Shown one piece after another: positions 6,357 through 14,916 of a DNA stretch of 41,491 nt. The stretch lies in NCBI GenBank assembly GCA_049414625.1, contig JBMSAU010000113.1:1-41491 (forward strand). Direction: 5' to 3'. Source of the stretch: WYEG01 sp049414625. Lineage in GTDB: Bacteria > Desulfobacterota > Thermodesulfobacteria > Thermodesulfobacteriales > Thermodesulfobacteriaceae. Position 1 is the first letter of the stretch. Every line of letters starts with the position of its first letter. Below the pieces are notes generated by a model. The model saw only the letters and a program-made list of their open reading frames with translations. It ran no database searches and had not been told where the DNA came from. A program made the position numbers and the translations under genes.

Positions 6357-9300
6357 ATGGCAGGGTTAACCTCAGCTTTAAACATTGCTAAGAACGCCCT
6401 TCTTACCTTCCAGACGGCAACTCAGGTGATAAGCCATAATGTGGCTAACGTGAACAATCCAGATTTTTCTCGGCAAAAGGTCGTTGAAACAACCTATCCC
6501 CCGAGCCCATCCCCTGTAGGTCCCATTGGTTCTGGGGTAAAGATAGAAAAGATCCTGCGCTACTTCGATGAATTTCTTGAAAGAAACATAAACCTAAAGC
6601 GCACGCTCTACGGCATGGTTAGCGCCCAATCTCAGGGCTTAACCATCCTTGAGTCTCTTTTTAACGAGTCTCAGGATACGGGTTTAGCAAAGATTATGAG
6701 GGATTTTTACACCGCCTGGCAAAGCTTGGCAAACTACCCAGAAAACCTTTCAGCAAGAACCCAGGTTGTCGAGACAGGTAAGCTTATCGCTGAAGCCTTA
6801 AAATCAAAGTTTGAGGGGATGAGGGACCTTGAAAACCAAATCGGTCTTAAGCTAAAGAGCGTCGTTCGCGAGATAAACAGGCTTTCCTCAGCCATAGCCG
6901 ACTTAAACTATCAGATAGTGGCTCTTGAGGCCGGAGGAAGGACGGCAAACGACTTAAGAGACCAAAGGGATAAGCTAATTGGGGAGCTCTCTCAATACGC
7001 TCAAATTCAGTATTTTGAGACTAAAGAAGGTTCATACAATGTTATCCTTGGCAAAGGCTATAATCTTGTAAACCTTAACTACAACTGGAAGCTTGAGATC
7101 TCCGGGACAACCGTCTATTGGGTAGGGTCAAACGGAGAAAGAGTTCCTTTAACCAGTAAAGAGGTGCCAAGCGGCGAGCTTGGCGGCTGGCTAAAGCTTT
7201 TAGAGCAGCTTTCAGATGGCTATAACTTTGAGTATGTATCTGGGAATAAAGTGGTCATGAACCCTTTAGCAAGAAGGACAATCTCTGAATCTGACACCTT
7301 CGCTGAGCTTGGGCTTTCAACGGGCACGATAAGCTTTCGAGGTAAAGACCACTTTGGTAAGGAGATATCTGGAAGCTTTACCATTTCGGCAAGCAAAACC
7401 ATAAGAGAGTTTCTTAACGAGGTAGAGAAGGCTTTTAGCTTTACAGTGAAAGCTTACATAAAGGACGGAAGGCTCTTTGTTGAGGATGCCTTTCGTGGAC
7501 CTGGAAAGCTTGAGTTTAGCATAACATCAAGCCCTGCTACTCTTGATTTTGGAAGGTTTGACGACCCGGCTTTTCAACGGAGGGTCACCGAGATAAACCT
7601 TGCGGGAAAGTTAAAGCTCTTTGGTGAAGAGCTAATTCGGGCGGTAAACGAGCTGCATACTCAAGGCGTAGGGTTGAGCTTCTTCACCAAAGAGCTTGAG
7701 GGAGCCTACTCGGCAAACCAATACCTAAAAGAACTTCCATACTACCTAGACTTAAGGCGGGATGGCTTCTTTTTTCTTTGGGTAAAGAATGAAAAAGGCA
7801 AAGTCTTTCCCATAAAGGTCGACCTAAACCTTAGCGAGGATGCCACGCTTGATGATTTAGCAACTACCATCAACGATGCCATAAGAAGCGCTGGCTTAAA
7901 CCCCGATGACCCGACAAATTTTGATATAAGGGCGGTCATCCGTTCGGGAAGGCTTGTCATCCAAGCAAGGGATGGTTTATCCTTTGCCTTCTCCAATGAC
8001 ACCTCGGGCATCCTTCTTTCAACTGGGCTAAACCTCTTTTTCCACGGAACGGACCCAGCAGACTTTGAGGTTAACCCCCTCCTTGTGCAAAAGCCGGAGC
8101 TTATCGCCACGGGACGCCTTGATGTGAGCGCCTTTAGAAGTGAAGCTCCCTTCTTCGGTGCCTACATCACAAACTCAGCCGTCAACCCTAACCTAACCTT
8201 TCTTGTGAAAACCATTTATGTAAGACCATACGATGCTCAAGGCAAGGCTTATCAAATTCCACCCTTAGCGGTATATGCCGGGACTCTGAGCGGTGGGGTT
8301 TTGACAGGCGACCTAAACATCTACCTTAAAGATGCAAACGGCTCAACCTTGCAGACCATAACCATAGGAAGCGGAACAAGCATCAGTCAACTTCTTGAGA
8401 GGTTAGACGGCTCTCAAGGGATAAAGGCTTACTATGAAGACGGAGTTTTGAGGCTTGAGCTTATCCCTGCTAATGCCCCGCAAGGTTCAGCCTACTTCAC
8501 CGTAGATGAGGGAACCTCAGGCGTTGCTCATCTCTATTCTTGGGATGATGCTGTGAAAGCCTATAAGGTGTCCGTAAATTCTGGAGCAACCGGGGACACC
8601 TTGCAAGCCATGCTTGAAAAGCTTGATAGACTTCCCTTTCTTAGGGCTTATATAGACCCTTATGGTAAGGCTGTCCTTTCCCTTGAGCCAAACCAGACCA
8701 AAGTCTACGGGTTTGAGCTTGGCGAGAGCTTAGAGGCTGGAGCTATTCCTTCCTCTTCTGCGGATAGTTTTCTTATATACTTAAGAGAAAAAGGCGTTAT
8801 TCCACCTGCCTTTCGTGTTTCAGGAACAACAGAATCTCGCCTCTTCTCCGGGCTTGAGCATATATATAAGCCCACGGTGTATGAGGGCGTAGCAACAGGC
8901 TTTACACCTCTCCCAGCGGTAAGCTATACGGTGAGGTTTTATGACAGGGCTGGAAACTTTATCTCTTCGGCAAACGTATCCGGTTCTTCTACATTATCTG
9001 GACTACTTTCAAACTTTGACGGGGTAGCAGGTCTTAAGGCAAGACAGGCTGGAGACCGGTTCTATATCTACCTTGACCCAGAGGAGGCAGGCGCCCCTTC
9101 AGGTGCAGTATACTTTACCATCTCAGCAGATGATGATGGCTCCTTAGGGTTGTTAAAAGGTGTATCAGGTGCTCTTGGTTTGAAGATGGGCGAGCTTTCA
9201 GCCTACCTTTTTGATAAAGAAGGAAAAGCAATCGATGTCTTTGATACGTTAGACGGAGTCGTTGACCCAGCAAGGTTTGAGCTTTGGACTGACAAGCCAA

Positions 9301-10202
9301 TGTTCTCATTACTTCAGAGGATAAACGCTCCAGATAGCGCAATCTTTGGGCTTTCAGCACCCCTTGATAGACAGGGTAGGCTAATCATCAGTAAAACCGG
9401 GCTCTATCAAACGGAAAGCTTCGTCCTTGCCGATGAAAGACCAAACTATCCCTCAGCAAGCATCCTTAGAGCAAACACCTACCGGCAAAACACAAACACT
9501 TACGCCTATGTATCCTCAGAGGGTTTAAGCGGAGGGACTACCTTTAGCGATCAAACTATAACCGTTAGGCTCTTAATGCCAGACGGAAGCGTAGCAAGCT
9601 CAGCCTCTCAATCTTTTACTTCTCCAACCTTAAACGACATCATTAACTGGCTAAACAGCCTTGACCTTGATGGGGATGGAGCTTTTGACCTTAAGGCTAC
9701 TCTTCATCCTCAAGGAAAGCTTATCATAGAGGTCAATGACAAAATCTTAGGCTCAACGCCGATAAACAGCTTTGAGCTTGAAAGCGATGGTGATTTTGTC
9801 CCCTATCTTTTAGCTAAGGTTCATGTTCAACCAAGCTTTACTGAGGGCTTGATCAATGCTTTAAAGGGCTATGAGCTAAAAAGAGGAGACAACCGGACAG
9901 CCCAAAGGATAGCCGACTCTGCGACCAATCCTCGGACAGCCTTGAACCTTTCTTCTCTGAACGACTACTACGCAAGCATGGTCGGTGAAGTGGGAAACGC
10001 AACCAAAGCTGTAAGAGACAATCAAACCTTCCTTGAGGACCTGCTTCGCCAGATGAGAGCGCTGAAGGACAGCATATCCGGGGTTTCCTTGGATGAAGAG
10101 ATGGCAAACCTTGTTAAGTATCAGCAGGCTTTTATCGCTACATCTAAGATTCTTTCTACCGTGGAAGACATGTTTGAGGCTTTGATCGCAGCCAAAAGAT
10201 AG
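6357..10202 (+). CDS. flgK: Flagellar hook-associated protein 1 (FlgK), greatly enlarged
   Basis: FlgK forms the first hook-filament junction ring. The core ends are canonical. Residues 1-85 hold ALNIAKNALLTFQTA and SHNVANVNNPDFSRQ, residues 85-215 the long coiled coil, and residues 1190-1281 hold NPRTALNLSSLNDYYAS and MANLVKYQQAFIATSKILST. Between them lie about 1000 residues instead of the usual 250-400. I see roughly seven divergent modules (about 310-390, 462-560, 650-725, 725-790, 853-935, 945-1025, 1065-1145). Each has beta strands, a short amphipathic helix with a T-h-x-x-h-h-x-x-h pattern, then an h-x-A-x(4-8)-G-x-L-x-h hairpin, reminiscent of the Flagellin_IN domain. They probably protrude from the junction as a surface appendage. 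The frame is uninterrupted and base usage matches its neighbours. Confidence 0.92.
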   Translation: MAGLTSALNIAKNALLTFQTATQVISHNVANVNNPDFSRQKVVETTYPPSPSPVGPIGSGVKIEKILRYFDEFLERNINLKRTLYGMVSAQSQGLTILESLFNESQDTGLAKIMRDFYTAWQSLANYPENLSARTQVVETGKLIAEALKSKFEGMRDLENQIGLKLKSVVREINRLSSAIADLNYQIVALEAGGRTANDLRDQRDKLIGELSQYAQIQYFETKEGSYNVILGKGYNLVNLNYNWKLEISGTTVYWVGSNGERVPLTSKEVPSGELGGWLKLLEQLSDGYNFEYVSGNKVVMNPLARRTISESDTFAELGLSTGTISFRGKDHFGKEISGSFTISASKTIREFLNEVEKAFSFTVKAYIKDGRLFVEDAFRGPGKLEFSITSSPATLDFGRFDDPAFQRRVTEINLAGKLKLFGEELIRAVNELHTQGVGLSFFTKELEGAYSANQYLKELPYYLDLRRDGFFFLWVKNEKGKVFPIKVDLNLSEDATLDDLATTINDAIRSAGLNPDDPTNFDIRAVIRSGRLVIQARDGLSFAFSNDTSGILLSTGLNLFFHGTDPADFEVNPLLVQKPELIATGRLDVSAFRSEAPFFGAYITNSAVNPNLTFLVKTIYVRPYDAQGKAYQIPPLAVYAGTLSGGVLTGDLNIYLKDANGSTLQTITIGSGTSISQLLERLDGSQGIKAYYEDGVLRLELIPANAPQGSAYFTVDEGTSGVAHLYSWDDAVKAYKVSVNSGATGDTLQAMLEKLDRLPFLRAYIDPYGKAVLSLEPNQTKVYGFELGESLEAGAIPSSSADSFLIYLREKGVIPPAFRVSGTTESRLFSGLEHIYKPTVYEGVATGFTPLPAVSYTVRFYDRAGNFISSANVSGSSTLSGLLSNFDGVAGLKARQAGDRFYIYLDPEEAGAPSGAVYFTISADDDGSLGLLKGVSGALGLKMGELSAYLFDKEGKAIDVFDTLDGVVDPARFELWTDKPMFSLLQRINAPDSAIFGLSAPLDRQGRLIISKTGLYQTESFVLADERPNYPSASILRANTYRQNTNTYAYVSSEGLSGGTTFSDQTITVRLLMPDGSVASSASQSFTSPTLNDIINWLNSLDLDGDGAFDLKATLHPQGKLIIEVNDKILGSTPINSFELESDGDFVPYLLAKVHVQPSFTEGLINALKGYELKRGDNRTAQRIADSATNPRTALNLSSLNDYYASMVGEVGNATKAVRDNQTFLEDLLRQMRALKDSISGVSLDEEMANLVKYQQAFIATSKILSTVEDMFEALIAAKR

Positions 10203-10212
10203 GGGGTAGCCC

Positions 10213-11154
10213 ATGAGGATAGGCTTTAACACCAAGTATCAAAGCTTTCTTGCCGACCTAAATAGACTATCCTCGGAGATAAACGCAAGCCAGCTCAAGA
10301 TATCCTCTGGGAAGAAGTTTCTTAGACCATCAGATGATCCCCCATCTGCGGTGATAACCTTAAACTACAAACAGGGTATCTCAGTGATAGAGAGGTATGG
10401 GAAAGCCATCGATGAGGGATTAGCTTTTTTGCGAGCCCAAGAGAGCACTCTTGCGCAGGTTGAAGACCTTATCGCCCGAGCCAAAACCTTGGCTATAAAC
10501 TCTGTTAACGCCACAAACGATGTTAACGCTCGTCAAGCTATAGCAAAAGAGATTGATTCCATCGTCTCAACCCTCCTCTCCCTTGCCAACTCCCAGCTTG
10601 GAGAAAAGTATATATTCTCAGGTAACAAAACAACAGGCTTTGAGGAGGGGACAAAGCCTTTCATGCTCATTAAAGAGACCCTCCCAAACGGGCAGGTCAT
10701 AGAAAGGGTTGTGTATAACGGGTCAGTTGAGCAAGCAAGCATCGGCTACGACAAGGACATGAAGCTTACTCTTGGTGAGACAGGTCAAAGGATCTTTATG
10801 GAAACTGGCGTCTTTGAAACCCTCTTGGCGTTAAAGCGAACCCTTCAGGCTGACAACAACATTGACTATCAGAAGGAGCAGTATTACATTCAAAGCTTCA
10901 TTGAAAAGCTTGATGAAATTTTTAATGCCATCTCAGGCTACCGCGGAGAGGTAGGAGCAAAAATTAGCCATCTTGAGACCAAAAGAGACTTGTATGAAGA
11001 TTTCAAGCAGACCATTCAGAAGAACCTTGCAGAAGCAGAATCCGCAGACCTTGCTGAGCTTGCTATAAAGCTCCAAAGCTTGATCATAGCTTACGATGCA
11101 GCCTTGAAAGCGGTAGCTATGGTCTCCGACCTTTCGTTAGCCAAGTATCTGTAA
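10213..11154 (+). CDS. flgL: Flagellar hook-associated protein 3 (FlgL)
   Basis: FlgL is the second hook-filament junction protein and is homologous to flagellin. The 313-aa protein has the flagellin-like N-terminal helix with SSGKKFLRPSDDPPSAV, a small central beta domain (NSQLGEKYIFSGNKT...), and a C-terminal helix with AELAIKLQSLIIAYDAALKA. It closes the operon, 10 bases after flgK. A weak stem TTAGTA-GTT-TACTAA begins five bases after the stop codon but lacks a T run. Confidence 0.93.
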   Translation: MRIGFNTKYQSFLADLNRLSSEINASQLKISSGKKFLRPSDDPPSAVITLNYKQGISVIERYGKAIDEGLAFLRAQESTLAQVEDLIARAKTLAINSVNATNDVNARQAIAKEIDSIVSTLLSLANSQLGEKYIFSGNKTTGFEEGTKPFMLIKETLPNGQVIERVVYNGSVEQASIGYDKDMKLTLGETGQRIFMETGVFETLLALKRTLQADNNIDYQKEQYYIQSFIEKLDEIFNAISGYRGEVGAKISHLETKRDLYEDFKQTIQKNLAEAESADLAELAIKLQSLIIAYDAALKAVAMVSDLSLAKYL

Positions 11155-11186
11155 AGCCTTAGTAGTTTACTAAACTTGGTCGCGAA

Positions 11187-11285
11187 CCTCCGCCATAAAC
11201 AGCGTCAAGCACAGAAACCTTAATGAGAGGAGGTGTGACCTCGTGCCGTTAGGCAAGATATCTTGTGCTGAGTTTGGGTAGGAGG
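11187..11285 (+). ncRNA. Candidate structured RNA with cloverleaf-like fold
   Basis: The intergenic sequence after flgL has five nested helices. Three form an outer stem: CCTCC (11187-11191) with GGAGG (11281-11285), AAAC (11197-11200) with GTTT (11272-11275), and AGCACAG (11208-11214) with TTGTGCT (11263-11269). Two hairpins lie inside: GAGGT-GTG-ACCTC (11230-11242) and TGCC-GTTA-GGCA (11244-11255). A G-T pair in the third helix would be C-A on the other strand, which favours plus-strand RNA. It could be a 3'-UTR-derived small RNA, or a relic of a transposon-end RNA. I recognise no known family. Confidence 0.35.
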
Positions 11286-11358
11286 CGGCTGATTGCTTAA
11301 AAAAATTAATCAAACCAATGGTTGACGGGTCTCCCTACGATTGAGATTTATTGCTAAC

Positions 11359-11387
11359 TTTCAACATTTTCAAGAAGGTTTTATAAT
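11359..11387 (+). promoter_or_regulatory. Probable promoter of the AbiEii-type module
   Basis: A perfect TATAAT (11382-11387) lies 17 bases after a poor -35 TTTCAA (11359-11364), about 42 bases before the ATG at 11430. The surrounding DNA is clearly AT-richer than the flagellar operon. This suggests the two-gene module carries its own promoter, as expected for an acquired unit. Confidence 0.45.
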
Positions 11388-11429
11388 ATCTATTAAACAA
11401 ACGCATTTTAATTTTTCTAAAGGTTAGGA

Positions 11430-11654
11430 ATGAAGGTTAAACCTAAAAAGTACATTGTATGGTCTGTAGACCGTCCTTTAGATTTGAGCAATCCTTGGAT
11501 AAAAAAGTGGTTTATAAAACAGGTATTAACTAAAGGTCGAGCCGAGGACGTGGCTCAACTTGACTGGGAAGAAGTAAAAAGGCTACTTCCTGAAATTGAC
11601 TTACCAAAAAACATTAAATCTTTATGGGAAGACTACTTTGATTCTCAAAGGTAA
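11430..11654 (+). CDS. Small partner protein of AbiEii-like nucleotidyltransferase
   Basis: This 74-aa protein has a basic start (KVKPKKYIVWSVDRPLDLS) and a WIKKWFIKQVLTKGRAEDVAQLDW segment. It lies directly before an AbiEii-type nucleotidyltransferase. Proteins of this pattern are often found upstream of such enzymes and are presumed antitoxin-like or regulatory partners; I know no experimentally fixed function. The frames of the pair overlap or nearly abut, so they are co-translated. AAAGG and TAGGA precede the ATG. Confidence 0.6.
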   Translation: MKVKPKKYIVWSVDRPLDLSNPWIKKWFIKQVLTKGRAEDVAQLDWEEVKRLLPEIDLPKNIKSLWEDYFDSQR

Positions 11655-11670
11655 AGGTATAATTACAAGT

Positions 11671-12330
11671 TTGCAAAGAAAAATTTTATATATATTTTCT
11701 ACGCTACCAGATAATAAATATTTTTACTTAACTGGCGGGACTGCCTTAGCTGAATTCTATTTAGCTCATAGAAAATCTTATGACCTTGATTTATTTACAA
11801 CTGAACAAAAGCTCATTTTGCCTTTTTCTTATTTATTTGAGAAAGAATTGAGGAAACATCTCGATATCAAAATAGTGAGAAGGTTTGAAACATATGTAGA
11901 ATTTGAAATTTTAGATAAAAACGAAAATACAAAGGTTCAATTTGCGCTTGATTCTCCTTTTAGGTTTGAAGAACCATTAGATTCAGAAATTGGGATAAAA
12001 GTAAACGATTATAAAGATTTGATAGTTGATAAATTGCTTGCCTTTTTTGGAAGAACTGAACCAAGAGATGCAATAGACCTTTATTTTATCTTACAAAAAG
12101 AGGATTTTTGGGCTCTTACAGATTTAGCTAAACAAAAAGACCCTGGATTTGATTTATATTGGATGGCAATTGCCTTACACAAGGTTAAAGAATATCCTGA
12201 TGATCTGATTGATTGGCCAGTTGATATGATTAAGGAAATTAATATAAAAGAAATGAAAAAGTTATTTTTAAAGCTTTCTAATGAAATATTGAATAAATTG
12301 AAGAATAATAAGCCTTTACACCATACTTAA
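11671..12330 (+). CDS. Nucleotidyltransferase of the AbiEii toxin family
   Basis: The fold signature LTGGTALAEFYL...DLDLF (nucleotidyltransferase GG...D-x-D) and the downstream RDAIDLYFI match the AbiEii/AbiGii-type domain. Some of these act as toxins that modify tRNA or nucleotides; activity here is unproven. The frame is open from TTG 11596, but homologs begin shortly before the GG motif, so I place the start at TTG 11671, behind AAAGG at 11653-11657 with a long spacer. A non-standard ATT at 11662 is also possible. The gene is very AT-rich with Lys/Asn/Ile-heavy coding, unlike the neighbours, which suggests transfer. Its 3' end overlaps the convergent cbiX-cbiC by four bases. Confidence 0.7.
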   Translation: MQRKILYIFSTLPDNKYFYLTGGTALAEFYLAHRKSYDLDLFTTEQKLILPFSYLFEKELRKHLDIKIVRRFETYVEFEILDKNENTKVQFALDSPFRFEEPLDSEIGIKVNDYKDLIVDKLLAFFGRTEPRDAIDLYFILQKEDFWALTDLAKQKDPGFDLYWMAIALHKVKEYPDDLIDWPVDMIKEINIKEMKKLFLKLSNEILNKLKNNKPLHHT

Positions 12331-13295
12331 CACACCATTTTCAACAGCGCATTAACCACCGCGCAAGCTGCGGAACTTCCGCCCTTTCTGCTTAAGTTTG
12401 TTATGTGAGGAATGTCTTCTCGAAGAAGCATTAGTTTTGCCGAAAGGGCTTTAACAAATCCTACAGGCATACCAACAACCACTACATCGTCCCTTTTTTG
12501 TTCGCTTAAAACCTCTATAGCTCTGATCAAAGCCGTCGGAGAGTTGCCAATCACAACCAACCCAAGGTCGTTTTCGTTTTTTAATGCCAGCTCTATCGCT
12601 TGCTCGGTGCGTGTGCCAGTATTAACCTCTTCAACTCTATCTAAATAGCAGACCACTTTTTCTCTCGGATAGAGCCTTTTTGAGATGCCTGCTTTTGTCA
12701 TCTCTACATCAACAAGGATCTTCTTTTTATCCCTCAAATTCTTAAGAGCTAGCTCAATAGCTTTTGGATGAAAGACCATGGTTTCGATGTACTCCGGGTC
12801 AGCCGTCGCATGAACTACCCTCTTTACAACTTCTCTCTCAAGGGGCAGAAACCTGCTAAAATCGAACTCCCTTTCAATAATACGAAAGCTTTCCTCTTCT
12901 ATGCTCTGTGGGCTGTAGGTTCTTACCTCGTCGATCCGCTCCTTTACAATTTCGGCAAGTAGTTCATGCTGACCAATGGGCTTGGTTATTAATACCTCTG
13001 CCCAAGGGAAATCAGCCTTAACTTTCTCAACAAGCTCTGGTAGGTCCTTCGTTACATGAACGCCAGCTGAGAGAAAAAGAGGATGAAGGATCACCGTTTT
13101 TGCCCCATTTTTAAGACACTGCCTTAGGGCGGACTCCACATCCGGCTCCCCAAATTGGAGATAGGCTAACACTACGTCATCTTCGGGCACATCAAGAATT
13201 TTGGATAAATAAACCCTAAAGGGCTCCCAAGCATTGGCAGACCTCTTTGGGCTCCCATGCAAAACGAGCACTATCTTCTCTCTCTCGTCCTTCAT
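12327..13295 (-). CDS. Fused CbiX chelatase and CbiC precorrin-8X methylmutase
   Basis: Residues 1-125 form a single CbiX(S)-like chelatase domain, with LVLHGSPKRSA (His 13) and HPLFLSAGVH (His 71, His 80) as probable metal ligands for inserting Co (or Ni/Fe) into sirohydrochlorin. Residues 135-322 form CbiC, with RVVHATADPEY (His 162, the methyl-migration catalyst) and GMPVGFV near 275. CbiC moves a methyl group in cobyrinate formation in the B12 pathway. The fusion joins an early and a late step of anaerobic cobalamin synthesis. Its start overlaps the ldcA stop (ATGA), so translation is coupled. No other cobalamin genes are in the window. Confidence 0.88.
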   Translation of the reverse strand: MKDEREKIVLVLHGSPKRSANAWEPFRVYLSKILDVPEDDVVLAYLQFGEPDVESALRQCLKNGAKTVILHPLFLSAGVHVTKDLPELVEKVKADFPWAEVLITKPIGQHELLAEIVKERIDEVRTYSPQSIEEESFRIIEREFDFSRFLPLEREVVKRVVHATADPEYIETMVFHPKAIELALKNLRDKKKILVDVEMTKAGISKRLYPREKVVCYLDRVEEVNTGTRTEQAIELALKNENDLGLVVIGNSPTALIRAIEVLSEQKRDDVVVVGMPVGFVKALSAKLMLLREDIPHITNLSRKGGSSAACAVVNALLKMVC

Positions 13296-14149
13296 CCTAA
13301 AGGGACCTCCATGTTTAAAATTGCCTTCCCGCTATGACAGGAAAATCTTGCCTTTGCCCCAAAGAGTAAAGGGTAATTTTTTTTACCATGCCCGAAGGGA
13401 AAGTCAACCCCTATGGGAATATTTTCTGGGAGGTTCTGCTGAAGGCTATGGAGCAAGGCTTCTGAAGATATCTCGCCTAAATCTCCAAATAGGATGCCTT
13501 TTATTCGTTGAAGAGATATACTCAATATAACCTGCATAAGAGATCGTTCCAAGCGATGTTGCGCTTCGTTCACATCTTCAAAAAATAGGATCATCTCTTC
13601 CTCAAACGGGAGATAACCGGTTCCACAAAGACTGGCAAAGGTGGTAAGGTTTCCCCCAAAAAGATACCCTTCAGCTTCTCCCTCTTGGTAGGCTCTTCCT
13701 TCAAGCACAAGCTCCATTCTTTTGCGGTGAAGGATTTCTAACAGAAGGTTAAGACAATCTCTCTCAACCGTAGGTAAGTTGACAACCATCGGGGCATGGA
13801 TGCCAATGCTTCTAAATTTTTTCCAGAAGTAGGAATGAAGGGCTGTGATGTCAGAAAAGCCAATTATAGGAGGGATTTGATAGGGCTTAAGGTTTAAATT
13901 TTTTAAATACTCATCTAAGAAGGGAAGTATTTTTATGGCTCCGAAGCCACCGCGGACAGCCCATAGATAATCAAACTTTTGCGTAGCAATTATTTCTGCT
14001 AAGAGAAAAGCCGTTACCGAAGGGATAGAAGGTGTAGGGTCGGCAAAAGATTTAAACGAAAGTCCGAGCTCCTTTAAGACTTGAAGCCCCTTTGCCAAAT
14101 CTTCTTCCTTCGGGGGGCTTGAAGGCTGAACTACCGCGATGCGTAGCAT
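13292..14149 (-). CDS. LD-carboxypeptidase, peptidase family S66
   Basis: S66 enzymes trim the terminal D-Ala from tetrapeptide stems during cytoplasmic murein recycling. The motifs AVRGGFGAIKILPFLD and GFSDITALH (nucleophile Ser about residue 99), EDVNEAQHRLERSLMQ (Glu) and the C-terminal FGHGK (His) give the Ser-Glu-His set. The chain of about 285 aa is slightly short but complete. I choose ATG 14149, with GGA five bases upstream, over a TTG three codons earlier. The start lies 19 bases inside the coaX end. A microcin-immunity (MccF-like) role is possible for the family. Confidence 0.82.
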   Translation of the reverse strand: MLRIAVVQPSSPPKEEDLAKGLQVLKELGLSFKSFADPTPSIPSVTAFLLAEIIATQKFDYLWAVRGGFGAIKILPFLDEYLKNLNLKPYQIPPIIGFSDITALHSYFWKKFRSIGIHAPMVVNLPTVERDCLNLLLEILHRKRMELVLEGRAYQEGEAEGYLFGGNLTTFASLCGTGYLPFEEEMILFFEDVNEAQHRLERSLMQVILSISLQRIKGILFGDLGEISSEALLHSLQQNLPENIPIGVDFPFGHGKKNYPLLFGAKARFSCHSGKAILNMEVPLG

Positions 14150-14916
14150 TTTTTCCAAAGAAGATAGAGCCCTTCAAGCGTAAGAAGGGGCTCAACTCTT
14201 TTTAGACGCTTACTTAAGGGAGAAATAACCCTAGCAAGCCCCCCTGTGGCAATGACCTCAGGGTTGCTCTTCATCTCTACGCTAAGCATATCGATCAAGC
14301 CATCAGCAAGGCAGGCGAACCCATAAAGAATTCCGCTCTTCATGGCTGAGATGGTATCTTTCCCAAGAGGAGATTCTGGAGGAGAAAAAAGGTCTATCTT
14401 AGGGAGCTTTGCCGTCTTGGTAAAAAGACTCTCTGATGCTGAAAGAACACCAGGTGCAATAGCTCCGCCAAGATAGACTCCCCCTTCAGAAATACAATCA
14501 AAAGTGGTAGCAGTTCCAAAATCAACAACGATGCAAGGCTTTTTAAACTTTTCCCAGGCAGAAAAGGCGTTAACAATCCTATCTGCCCCCACCTCAGAAG
14601 GATACTTAAGGTCAATTTTAATGGGGACAGTCTCTGAGCTTGCAACCAAGACTTCCCTTGCAAGCCATTTTCTCCCAAGCTCAACCCAAAAAGGGGTTAG
14701 GCTTGGAACAACTGAGGAGATAGAAAGCCCTTTAATCTGATGAAGTTTAATTTGGTATAGGTCTAAAAAAACTTTTAGCCTTACTAAAAGCTCTTCAGTT
14801 GAAACAGGGGTTTCAGTGCGAAAGCTTCCGCATGCCTTTAGCGCTCCATCAAAATGAAAAATCGCAAAGCCGGTTGAGGTGTTTCCAACATCAACGGTCA
14901 ATAGATATTCAGGCAT
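14131..14916 (-). CDS. coaX: Type III pantothenate kinase CoaX
   Basis: CoaX phosphorylates pantothenate, the first step of coenzyme A synthesis, and is ATP-dependent but feedback-insensitive. The 261-aa protein shows the ASKHA-fold motifs LTVDVGNTSTGFAIF at the start, GADRIVNAFSAWE (catalytic Asp and Arg), VVDFGTATTFDCI and GGLARVI near the end. Length is typical. It overlaps prmA by eight bases upstream and ldcA by 19 bases downstream on the minus strand. Confidence 0.93.
   Translation of the reverse strand: MPEYLLTVDVGNTSTGFAIFHFDGALKACGSFRTETPVSTEELLVRLKVFLDLYQIKLHQIKGLSISSVVPSLTPFWVELGRKWLAREVLVASSETVPIKIDLKYPSEVGADRIVNAFSAWEKFKKPCIVVDFGTATTFDCISEGGVYLGGAIAPGVLSASESLFTKTAKLPKIDLFSPPESPLGKDTISAMKSGILYGFACLADGLIDMLSVEMKSNPEVIATGGLARVISPLSKRLKRVEPLLTLEGLYLLWKKCYASR

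Noticed and set aside
9876..10235. 119-aa minus-strand ORF over the flgK end and flgL start
   Set aside because: Antisense to the highly conserved FlgK C-terminus; no supporting context.
11155..11345. tRNA, tmRNA or 6S RNA in the post-flgL gap
   Set aside because: No TψC (GTTCGA) arm or CCA end, no tag-peptide region, and not the long single hairpin with central bubble expected of 6S.
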